Shown: piece by piece, positions 53,893 through 64,000 of the stretch
Layout of the letters: the number at the start of each line of letters is the position of its first letter
Numbering within the stretch: position 1 is the first letter of the stretch
Assembly: GCA_963978545.1 (NCBI GenBank)
Contig: OZ021733.1
Coordinates: forward strand, 32,097,424-32,161,423
Length of the DNA: 64,000 nucleotides
Origin: Linyphia triangularis
Lineage: Eukaryota > Arthropoda > Arachnida > Araneae > Linyphiidae
Direction: 5' to 3'
Translations under genes and position numbers: made by a program
The notes under the pieces: model-generated
Told to the model about the DNA's origin: nothing
Seen by the model: the letters and a program-made list of their open reading frames with translations, nothing else
Databases searched by the model: none

Positions 53893-55169
53893 ACATGCAG
53901 TCGTCTCTTAGTCATACAGGTAGAATTGAAATAAAGGATATATAAAAAGACAATAAACTACGCGTGAAAAAAATACATTTAAAATAGCATTAATTGAAAA
54001 CGTATAATTTGAACGAAAGGAGCCTTAAACATTCTTTTTCAGAAAACATGTTTAGATGAAAATGCATTGAATTGTTCGAGAAATTGATTAAATTGAACTT
54101 TTGAATATTTTGTATGATTAAAGTTTCAACTGCAGTGGCATAAACTGTTACATAATTCATATGAGCGGCCTCTCAAACCATTCTTCCATAAGCGTGATTA
54201 AAAGTTGACGGAAAATTAATAAAATATTATTTAAGTACTATTATTTATTTGAAAAGAGGAGGGACCATTGTTCACTTTCAAGGGTGGAAACATTTCATGA
54301 AAAATGACTCGGGTCTGAAACTGCATACAACAGTTAAAGCTTATAAACTTTAGGATAATGCTAATAATTATTGAATAAAATAATTTTTTATTCATACATA
54401 TGTCGTTTTTGTAGAAAGGGTGCAATATAAGTCAAAATTTATCATTTTGAGTAAAAAATCCGAGACTGCATGTACTTGAAGCTAGTTGAATGGCACAAGA
54501 TTGTTTTCATATTAAATTCAAGCTGAAACAGACTTAAGCGTCCTTCCAGCCCATATAATCTATGATTATGTATACACTTTAACTTAAAAAAAAAAGAATT
54601 TTGGGTTGTGTCACTTTTGTAGCAAGAGTGCGATAAAACATCGCGAAATCAGAAATTTTAATGTAATTTCACTGGTAATGCATTGCTGCGAATTTGTCAA
54701 CATCACTTAAGCCTAACTGAACACAGAGCAAATCAGTTTCTGCATCGATAAATAATTTACAGTAAGCAAAAAACATTTACCATATATGTAGAATAAAGCA
54801 TTTTACTTACCTTGATATTCGATTAATGATTTAAATACTCTGTGCTAGACATTGGCTTTCGGTCTTGATGCGGTTGTTGTCGATTTCAATCGGTTACGGT
54901 TGCGGTGATCCGAGGTTGCACCATATTTTCGTGCAACCTCCTCATCAGTATTTTTCGTTGATGGAAGTTGCACCACTTTTTGGTGCAACTGCCTGCCGGC
55001 CATGAAATTGCACCAAAATTTGGTTCAACGTTGAACTGAATTTTTTAACAGTGTAGTTACTAAAGAACGCATAAACACGCACATATTCTATTAGCTAGTA
55101 GGCCTCTTAAGTTTTTTTACAAAATAGGTGGTCCGCACAGATAAAAAGGTTGGAAACGCAGCTCTAGCA

Positions 55170-56235
55170 CTTAGAAACTTTTTTTAAGTTACCTTTATGA
55201 TGACCCTCCTTTGCCTTGTAGTATTTGGCTTTCTTAGATGCCCAGTTTGTGACTTATTTACTGTCATTCCAGTGTATTTTTTCTTTTTTTACAAAACGAT
55301 CCCTAGAATAGTTCCAATTTAACTGTTAATCTGTTTCTATGTAATCATTTAACTTCTTGGTGATATACAAAATCGGGAAGAATTATTATCTTCTAACGGG
55401 GGTAGCTACAGAAAGCTTCCACGTTTTCGGCAATATGGCAACAAAACTGCCAGATTCCTTATTAGAGTTATTATATTATGCGACTTGAAAGTGTGGAACT
55501 AATGTATTTGCAGGGTTGATGTACTAAAAATATGCATAATGCTCATGTTTAGTATACTTCTTAACTGTCCATGTTTTCATGTGTGAATTATTATTATTTT
55601 TTATTTTTTTTAACATGAGAAAACACTGATTTTTTGATGGTTGATATTTTTTAAGGTAAAAGATTGGTTATTTGTATTTTTATAACTTAAATAAAGTAAT
55701 AGTTACAAAAAGTAATTAAATTTGCTTTCTAGAGTAACTTATGCGAAATATTGTGTGCGTGCAAATACTTTACTCACTATATCATAAACTTTCTTCACTT
55801 ATCCCTTCACTCGTTAGTTCTCACTTTCCTTCCCTCTCTTATCTCTCTACTCTTTCTCCTTCATTTCTTATCTTCCTCCTTCATCTAATAAAGCACATCA
55901 GTAGCTGTTCACGACTCATCCATTTTTATCCTCGTTTGGTTTTCGAGTTCATTTCCATGGTTACTGATGTGCTGTATCGAAAATAGCTGGCTATTTTTAA
56001 CCAAACTTGACTGGATATTATAAATCGGTTTGAACTTTCGCGTTCCAATGTTAAACAATTAAAGTTTACTCATTGTTACAAAATCTGCTTGAATATAGGA
56101 AATAGGATAGTATTTTAAAAGGTCACCACTTGTGTATATGCTATCAATGCTATGTTGTTTTTGTACATTTTACTTAAATCGATATTTTGAGAAGCCTCAT
56201 AAGTCAGATGAGTTATTGGTTGAGGCCTTCACATG
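55170..56235. other. No recognisable feature
   Basis: AT-rich, with a pyrimidine-rich stretch at 55785-55890. An ORF at 55741-55986 reads through it and is probably chance. Confidence 0.4.
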
Positions 56236-56420
56236 AATGGTTGGTACGCACAACAACCTATTTTTATGCACAGTGACGTGTATCAGGCCGGGACTTACAA
56301 CTTAACGTGGATTCCGTTCCGTACCACAATGAACATCCATGACTAATCCGGAGTTCAGTTAGAACTCGGCACCTTTGGCATGCGAAGCCAGAGTACTAAC
56401 CAAACAGACATCAGGTGGCA
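56236..56420 (-). mobile_element. SINE2
   Basis: Reverse-strand copy from GGTTGG tail to CACCTGATG head; A- and B-box regions diverged. Confidence 0.75.
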
Positions 56421-56484
56421 CCACCATATGTAAATAAAAGAAATTTGTTTATATAGAAAATAGAGGTTCGTTAACTTATGTGAC

Positions 56485-56502
56485 TCCCCCCCCCCCCCCC
56501 CC
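56485..56502. repeat. Poly(C) run
   Basis: About 16 C in a row. Confidence 0.85.
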
Positions 56503-56509
56503 ATACGCG

Positions 56510-57700
56510 GAATTCTGTGTAATATCTTTTAACGATATACATTACAAACTACTATAGCATATACTCTTGAACATCTTAATAAAAACAATGGGAGGTTGGT
56601 TTTTTACAACTCTTCCATTTTTTGCAGATATGTGAAAATATTTTCTTTCAAAACCCATCCCAAAATGTAAATCTGACTTCCGACTATCTTTATTACGGAT
56701 TTTATTATAAAATTTGAAGGTAATTTTAAAAGTATTTTATAAATATTTATGAAAGGTATTTTATTCATGAAATGTATTCGCCACTTAGAAGTTGGATTTA
56801 TTTCGAGATATTTAAACATTTCTTAACTGCCAGAACAACTAAAATACTTTCGGAATTACAGCGCCATCTATAGCTAAAACTGTGAGTTAGAAATTGCAGA
56901 TTATATAGTAACTAGCTTGAAAACATTAATTTGGAAACTACGTTTAATTAATAAAAAAGACTACGTCCTTACAATATTGAAATCACCAATGCTACACAAA
57001 AAATACTCCTCAGTAACTGCAATTCAAGAGATTTTATTTCGGTGTGCAGAATTAGCAAAATACAATAAGCCACCAATGCATTAAAGTCCTTACAAAACAA
57101 TATAGTTCACATAGGAATTCTTTTCAACTTTGACGCACCTAATTCTACCTATACTGAAGAATACTTCTACTCTACAAACAATTATAACGTATGAATTTTG
57201 AGTTTTTTATTTAGCATATGTACAGACTTTATCATGACTTTATAATCTACCATGGATGCCGCTAGAATTATTTTCAAAAGGTGTGCAAAAGCGCACACAA
57301 GGCAGTACAAGTCGGCTAAAGTTTTTATCGAAACTTGGATTCTATCAAAAACTTATATTTGTATTTCGTAATGAAATGCCAATTGGTTGTACATCAATTT
57401 TCTATTCAATTGAATAATTTAAAATCGATAAAACACGACGTACATCTCTTTCTTCCTATGCATTTAAAAAATTTTACAACCAGGGATTTCACCCTCCTGC
57501 TCCTATCTAGCAGCACCCATATAATCTACAGTACATTTAAATTATTTCTCAATATGTACAAATATGAATTTTACTTATATTTGGATAAGTATTAATTCAT
57601 ATATACTTTGAAATGTACGAATGTTTTACATAGATTGTATTCAGACAATCCAGACTTTAAAAGGTGCCCTGGTGCATTTGTAAAAAGTGCATTATATAAA
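56510..57700. other. No recognisable feature
   Basis: AT-rich. ORFs of 71-86 aa have no family features. Confidence 0.4.
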
Positions 57701-57704
57701 GTAA

Positions 57705-58140
57705 TATTTTATATACTATAGGGATCAAGGTAGGCGACTAACCAAAATTTAAAAAAAAAAAAAAAATGACATTCAGAAAATGCTTAACTATTGATGAATA
57801 AAGTTGAAAAATGTTTGTGGATTTGGGAAAGATAAAAGTTGAAGCTAACTAAATATTATAGTTTAATATTTAATATATTATAGGAATCAAGGTAGGCGAA
57901 TAACCAAAATTAAAAAAAAAAAAATACTGACATTCAGAAAATGCTTAACTTACTGATTAAAAGAGTTGAAAAATGTTTGTGGATTTGGGAACGATAAAAG
58001 TTGAAGCTAACTAAATATAATAAAATTTAAAATTTTATAATATGTAGTTAGCTTCAACTTTTATCTTTCCCAAATCCATAAATAATTTTCAAATCTATTC
58101 ATTATTAGTTAAGCATTTTGTGAGCATCAGTATTATTTTT
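57705..58140. repeat. Local repeat: two direct units and one inverted
   Basis: ATCAAGGTAGGCGA, ACATTCAGAAAATGCTTAAC and AAGTTGAAGCTAACTAAATA occur twice in order (57723-57855, 57892-58017); the latter parts recur inverted at 58045-58120. Confidence 0.7.
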
Positions 58141-58349
58141 CTAAACGTCAGTATTGTTTAAATTTAAATCCATTGTTTAAATTTATTTTTACATAGTAAT
58201 TTTGAGTGTTTAAAAACTATCTAAACTTTCAAGTCTCATTTTTTTAAACAAAATATACAATGACAAGATTAAAAAAAATTATAACTACCAAAAATTAATT
58301 TTGTTCGTTTAAGCTCGTTAAACATATAACTTATAATTATATGCACCAT

Positions 58350-58810
58350 TATTGAATTCAATAATGGATAATTAAGGAGCATTTGCGAAGTGTCTACAAC
58401 ATTAGATATCTATGCGTAAAATAGTTTCTCTAAAATGGGCATAACTAGACTATATAAATCCAATGCTGCAATGATAGCCATTACAAAAAAATTGCATTAA
58501 AGTTGTACAAAGAGCAAAAAAGAAGAATGGAATTACTAGGAAGATTCTGAATGCATTGCATATAATGATTTGATAATTTAATTGTATTTAATAATGGATA
58601 ATTAGTAAGCATTAGCGAAATGTCTATCACATTAGATATCTATGCGCAAAATCGCTTCTCTAAAATAGATTTAACTAGACTACAGAAATACAATGTTGTG
58701 CATTAACAACATTAATGAAAAAAAAATCAAATCGTAATAACGCTGTGCAAAGTGCAAAAAAAAAAAAAAAAAAAAAAAATATGATTACTTGGAAGATACT
58801 GAATGCATTA
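58350..58810. repeat. Tandem duplication, unit about 220 bp
   Basis: AATAATGGATAATTA, ACATTAGATATCTATGCG and TCTCTAAAAT appear in both halves (58362 and 58590). Confidence 0.7.
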
Positions 58811-59450
58811 CATACTTTAATATTTAAGTTTTAATATCGGGTAGGTAAAAAACTGTTTTTAAGAAAATTCAAACTTCATGTTCAATTTTTTAGCTTTTCT
58901 ACCACTTCTGTCATTTTCAACAATTTAAACATTTTTTGTTTTGAAGTACTGAGTGTAATAAACCTTTAAGAAAAATTATAAATATGAATAACTTTAAAAA
59001 AAAAGTTCAATGAAGTATAAAAAATGCAGTTGAGATTTAAGTTTTGTGGATTGCTTGAAATACTTGTTGTTAGTACTCAGTCTAGCTCACATTAATATAA
59101 CTACCTCCTACTTTTGATGTCAGCAAGAAATAACCAATGAGATAAGGCATGAGTCATCAACTGATTTTCTGGATATATAAACTGGATTGCAGGCATTGGG
59201 AAATGATTTTGCTTGTTTGGTCATGAACAAATGAAGCGATTTATTAGACTTACAAAAAGGTATTATTATTGGATTTCGAACAAGAGTGGCAACATTTTCA
59301 AGCTTTACAACAGCTTGTGAATAATTGCTTACAGTTGTTGTGAAAATGTACCAAACAGGAAAAAATAAAAATCGTATAAATTGTAGAGCACTACAAGCCA
59401 TAGATAAAAAAAAATAAACGACAGAGATGAGTTTGGGCTGTTACACAATT
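58810..59450. other. No recognisable feature
   Basis: AT-rich. A minus-strand ORF (59120-59401) shows no family features. Confidence 0.4.
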
Positions 59451-59453
59451 TAA

Positions 59454-60468
59454 GGGAAGTTTGTAAACTAAAATTTATTGAAAAAAAATAGATTTTGAAT
59501 TTATTAAAATTTAAATTCATTTCTTTAAAATGATACCTCATTTTTAATAAAACCACATTATATTTTTAATAATATTTTGAAGATAAAATTGGAAACTAGT
59601 AGTGTAAGTAAAGTTATCTTTAAAATCGTTATGTCAAAACTACATATTTCCTTACTCGTGTACCTTTTTCTCAAAAACTACACAAGCTATCTACCTAAAA
59701 TTTTTATCACACATTATTTTTATGTATCTGTATATACTGAAGTGAAATTTTGTTGCTATTTTTGAAATATTTTTTTTCTGGCTTATTTCGTCAAAAAAAA
59801 GCTTGTGATTTTTAACAAATTTGAGCAAGTTTCACTATAATTTATTTAAAAAAAGTAAATGAATTCCAATTAAAAACCAACTTTAGTAGAACAACAAGTG
59901 TCTGCTAAATTCACTGAAGAAAAATTAGGCTTCTATATTAAGTACTTTCTGAGAAAATGGAACATGAGTAAGAAAAAATGTAGTTTTGAAAAAAAAACTC
60001 ATTTTAACCCACTGACGGTCATGGGAATGGGCGAAATTTTACAGTTCTTTTCCCTGCAATAATTTTAAATTATATCTAATTCAAATACATACATTTTTTT
60101 AAGTATTTATTTTGATTTAGATAAGCTATAAATATCATCCAAATAATAACATTTTAAAAATATTTTATTTTAAATTTTATTTATAAATATTTTATTTTAA
60201 ATTTTATTTATAAATTTAAAAATGTTGGGTATTGCTGAAAAAACTGGGGATCAAATAGCGTATATATACGTGCATGACCGTCACTGAGGCAGAAAACCTC
60301 TCTTACACTAATAGCTCCCAATTTTATCTTAAAAAATAGTTAAAATTACTTCTAAATGAGGTATTACTACAAATGAGGTATTATTTTAAAGGGAATAATT
60401 AAAATTTTAATAAACAATACTAAACTGATTTTTTTGTTTTTAAATGAATTTTTGGGTACCTACTCCCC
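59454..60468. mobile_element. TTAA element, GGGGAGTTGG family, copy 3, with an insert
   Basis: Left TTAA then GGGAAGTTTG; right end GGGTACCTACTCCCC then TTAA (60469-60472). The interior parallels 46867-47603. About 280 bp of foreign sequence sits at 60008-60285. Confidence 0.7.
60008..60288. mobile_element. TTAA element, CCCACTGACGGTCATG family
   Basis: Left end CCCACTGACGGTCATG after TTAA (60004-60007); right end CATGACCGTCACTGAGG. The right TTAA is not kept. Inserted at the TTAA of GCATTTTAAAGAAAAG, which is intact at 47420-47435. Confidence 0.6.
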
Positions 60469-60474
60469 TTAACA

Positions 60475-61680
60475 GGGTTAGGGGTCAACTGTATCCTACA
60501 CGAAACCTTCCTGCATATGGGACTACGAGATAGACGGATGTATCTATACTAATTAAGATTCATTAACGGTAAAGGTAGAAATTTGCACGGTACGATAGAT
60601 CTACAATAAGTTGCAGAATCGTGCCTTTTCGGAAGAAACATCTTTCTGCTGCATCTCACGCTTGAACGAATATTGATGAAAAGTTTTGTGTCAGTATTAG
60701 AAAATGCACAAAGAGATAACAATTAGAAAATATTCGACCCAAACAGTATTAAATCTTCATAAGTATTAATATTAAAAATTAAATTAGTTTTCGCCTACCT
60801 CAAGTAGAAACATTGACTCGTATTCTAAACTTACTCAATTACTCGTATTCTTACTTACGCACTCAAACTTTCTACGTTTACAATTTTAGTTTAAGTGGAT
60901 ATAATTATTTTCTGTACAAAACTGTGCGTACTTCATAAAATATTCACTTGTTAAAATAGATTATCTTCAAGTCTATATCAAAATATTGGTACGTTAATTT
61001 CAAAATATTATAGACTCAGGTAGATTAAAATGGGTAAAACTTGCATTATTTTTAAAAATTATGATGGTTATTAGTTATAAAAACTAATTTTCTGTTTTTA
61101 TTATTAATTTTTACATTTTACTCTTTGTCTTAACATCAGAGCATTTACAAAAAAAATGGTGCTAAAATAATATTAATACTGCTCAGTGAATTTGTATACA
61201 CGAGCTAAAATTGGTAAAATAAAAAAAATATGAAAAAAATCAGACCCCAAAATTATTTTTTGGGGTTTGATTGTATTATTTAGAATATGATTCCTCAAAT
61301 AATTTATTAAAATGAAAACAACAATAATTACAGCTATAAAGTTTTTGCACCTTAAAGATTTTGGATCAATATATCTACATAATCTTTCCAGAAATATGTA
61401 ACAATACCAAATTCCGGATTTTGTTAAAAATTTTCAGTTTTTTTAATTCCTGATTGGAATTATTGGAATTTCGAACGCATTCATATTTTGCATCTCTTTA
61501 AATTTTTCACTTTTAGCTTGTTGAGGGTCCAGGTATAAGCACTTAGAGATCCATTTCTTTTTAGAATTTGTTCAATGTTAATAATTGGCCTTTATGGAAT
61601 TCTATTGTTTTACACATTTAAAAAAATGTTTGAATAAATAGGTGCTCTTAACTACTTAAACAGTATAATTTTCACTCCTT
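60475..61680. other. No recognisable feature
   Basis: AT-rich sequence without ORFs or elements that I can define. Confidence 0.4.
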
Positions 61681-62350
61681 ATATTTTTCTTATACAATAT
61701 CCTCCCTCTCTTAATCTTGACTAATAAAGCAATCAAAACCTCACTAAACCTAATCTTTACCCTTTACCCCTCCCCCTCACCACATCAAACCAAATAAAAA
61801 AAATTAAAAATAGGTAGTAAAATTTCTTATTTGTCTAATTTTTCTCTTGTATTTTCTTATAGAATATCTACACCTCTTAATCTTATTCAATAAAATATTC
61901 AAAACATCAGTAAATCTAATTTATTACCTCCCCCCCCCCCCACTTCTCCACAAACACATAAATATGAATAAATATTTTTAAGATGGGTATTAAAATTTCC
62001 CATTTATCTAATTTTTTCTTGTATTTTCTTATACAATAACATCTCCATCTTAATCTTATCCAATAGAATATTAAAAACATTAATAAATCTAATTTATATC
62101 CCCCCCCCCCACTTCGTCACACACACACATTAATACGAATAAAATTTTTAAAAATGGGTATTAAAATTTCCCATTTGTCAAATTTTTCCTTGTATTTTCT
62201 TGTACAATATCCCCTCCCTCTTAATCTTATCCAATAGAATATTCAAAACATTAATAAATCTAATTTTTATCCCTCCCCCCCACTTCTTCACACACTCACA
62301 TTAATATGAATAAAATTTTTAAAAATGGATAATAAAATTTTCTATTTGTC
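61680..62350. repeat. Tandem repeat, about four units of 168-172 bp
   Basis: The TTTTCTTATACAATAT mark recurs at 61684, 61852, 62024 and 62195. Each unit has a C-run of varying length before an ACTTC(T/G)(T/C)CACA block, and ends AATGGGTATTAAAATTTCCC. Confidence 0.85.
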
Positions 62351-62404
62351 TGAGACTACAGTTCATACTATATAAAATCAGAAATCTTTCCAAACTTTGG
62401 CACG

Positions 62405-62408
<4 letters not shown>

Positions 62409-62438
<30 letters not shown>

Positions 62439-62450
62439 TTTTTTTTTTTG
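62409..62450. repeat. Poly(T) run
   Basis: About 40 T interrupted once by A. Confidence 0.9.
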
Positions 62451-63611
62451 GATATTGCAAAATATATTTCTGTTTTTTGGATGTCCATGTACATACTTAA
62501 AATTTGAACAAAGGTAAAAGTGTGTGCTGGTATTCTACACTGTCATTAGAAAACCTTATTTGTTATTGGATAATATATCAGACTACTATTTAAAACATTC
62601 GAAAAAAATGCATCAGTCAAAAATGAGTGTTAAGTTGCATTTGGAAAATAAAAGTTTATCCCTTCTCTCCCACCTGAGACAATGTATTTAAAAAAATCTT
62701 TAAAAAATCACTATCACTGATTGGAAACAGTTATATCAAGCTAAATTCAGTTACTGTGATCTACAAAAGCAAAATTTACAATTTTACAAAAAGAAAAGCT
62801 ACAATTCTGCAGAAGCCATATCAGAGTTGAATCATGAAAAATAGTCCTTGTATATTCAATATTCTTTTATTTTTCTTTATTTGTTTTCCTTTGGGCACCT
62901 TTCCTCAAACCCACCCTTCTTCATCAAAAGGATCCTGAAATAAAATTTTTAATTTTATTAATATAAGTGAATTTCTCTTAACATTTCAAATTTAAAATTA
63001 ATTTGAAATGCTAATGCATTTATTCACCAAAATCATGATTGTATAGAATGGTGCGGGTATTATTTAGGTAAATTGTTTAAAAATTAACCATTCACATAAG
63101 ACACGGGTATTTTTATTTTTAACTATTCAATTTCTCTATAACTTGTATTTTATACTTGTAAAAAATAATCTTCTAAAAAACTTGAATTATCGTATTTTTA
63201 ACTGAAAGAATAATATAATATAACACAATTTGTCAAATTGTCGCAATAAAATTGTTATCTGATGAAAATAAAATAAATTTATGTGTAACCTGTTAGGCGA
63301 ATATAAACATTGAAATTATTTATTATTAATAAATCAAATGTCTAAATTCATGAATGAACTCTACAAATGTGTCCAACATTTTTAGCACGTGATCGTGACA
63401 TCATTACATCACTGGCAAAGTTGGTGAATAATCTTTTTTAAGTTGATTTCAATAAAGTTCAGGCCAAATAATCGTCTGAATAAAATCTGAAAAACACTTA
63501 TACTTAACATTAAGGCTTCCATACCCCTTGTTTCAATATACATTTCGACAACGTTAGTCTTTTCTATATAATTGTACCTTCAGTTTGATTCTTTGTCCAT
63601 ATTTTTTTTTT
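62450..63611. other. No recognisable feature
   Basis: AT-rich, no coding signal. Confidence 0.4.
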
Positions 63612-63627
63612 CAGTAGTTAATTAGGT

Positions 63628-63756
63628 TGGTTGTTTTCAGATTATCTGGCGCCGTCAGCAACACGAGGGCTATAATGCGCCAAAACATTCGTCATTAGAC
63701 AAGCCAACATACATTTACAAACACCCATGCCTAACACGGGGTTCGAACCCGCAACC
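63628..63756 (-). mobile_element. SINE1, 5'-truncated
   Basis: Reverse strand, B box kept, A box missing. Duplication TCAGTAGTTAATTAGG / TCAGTAGTTAGTTAGG at 63612-63627 and 63757-63772. The only SINE1 in the last 16 kb. Confidence 0.88.
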
Positions 63757-64000
63757 TCAGTAGTTAGTTAGGAAAAGCTACAGAACTGAAGAACGTATTA
63801 GATATATTTTATAGATTCGTTTCCTGTAAGCCCTAACCAGATTCTTAAAGGATAACAAAATATATAAATCAATTATTTTTATCCAGTTACGAATTGAAAA
63901 GAATAATTTAATCTTAATAATAATTTTAGTTTACAATAATGTTCAGTTTACAATAACTTTCAACACTTATTTAATTATACGAGATGTTCATGAGTATTTT

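Larger units (their letters stand above)
49729..55053 (+). mobile_element. CACTG-ended DNA transposon, copy 2 (complete, about 5.3 kb)
   Basis: Ends CACTGTTAAAAAT and ATTTTTTAACAGTG. If the ends are extended to CTACACTG, TTA is duplicated; with CACTG, TA is. CACTG ends and subterminal TGCACC/GGTGCA hairpins recall CACTA-like (CMC) elements, but I see no matching transposase. Holds a dead Tc1-like gene, an 8-bp-duplicated MITE and a decayed palindrome. Its right 3.1 kb repeats window positions 1-3131. Confidence 0.7.
48395..55161. mobile_element. Probable hAT element carrying the CACTG transposon
   Basis: Left end CAATGGTTCCCAACC; the right end read inversely is CTGCGTTTCCAACC. Flanks CTCTAGCT (48387-48394) and CTCTAGCA (55162-55169) match at 7 of 8, the hAT duplication length. 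A GCGGCTCACAAGTGAGCCGC palindrome lies near the left end. No transposase recognised; subtracting the 5.3-kb insert leaves about 1.4 kb. Confidence 0.5.

Overview
This is a stretch of animal nuclear DNA, not bacterial. It is AT-rich, has no dense ORFs, and carries intron-containing genes in a sea of SINEs and short inverted-repeat DNA transposons. An arthropod is my best guess from the overall texture, but nothing here fixes the lineage.

Genes. The only convincing genes are three diverged, tandem, same-strand histone H2B variants (8.3-12.6 kb, 21.5-30.5 kb, 40.1-44.5 kb). Each has two coding exons. A short exon encodes the basic tail and ends in a GTAAGN donor (GTAAGA, GTAAGT or GTAAGC). A long exon encodes the whole histone fold. 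All three introns (about 3.7, 8.5 and 4.0 kb) interrupt the same codon, equivalent to S38 of human H2B, in phase 2. Predicted proteins are 131, 128 and 128 aa. Each has an AATAAA 55-150 nt after the stop and no recognisable histone 3' stem-loop, so they look like polyadenylated, replication-independent H2B variants. All three share a Leu-Thr-Ser-Tyr sequence where canonical H2B has Leu-Ala-His-Tyr. Gene 2 has Arg at the K120 ubiquitination position; gene 3 has Ala at acidic-patch E105 and a longer C-terminus. A germline or sperm role is a reasonable inference, not shown by the sequence.

Mobile DNA. I count 30 copies or fragments of one tRNA-derived SINE (SINE1, about 178 bp, ending in AACC repeats), 26 of them on the + strand like the H2B genes. 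A second tRNA-derived SINE (SINE2) and a very short third retroposon (SINE3) are also present. Most insertions have 10-16 bp target duplications, and several targets were used twice. At least nine families of small inverted-repeat elements sit in TTAA targets (piggyBac-like or similar). Others have TA duplications (mariner-like) or 8-bp duplications (hAT-like). Many are nested, and several have an empty site elsewhere in the window.

Layout. 0-3.1 kb: right part of a transposon with a dead Tc1-like transposase; a second copy lies at 49.7-55.1 kb inside a probable hAT element. 3.2-8 kb: palindromic elements and a 77-bp tandem array. 8.3-47.9 kb: H2B cluster packed with SINEs and TTAA elements. 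48-64 kb: AT-rich, almost SINE-free sequence with the large nested transposon, local tandem repeats and no recognisable gene.
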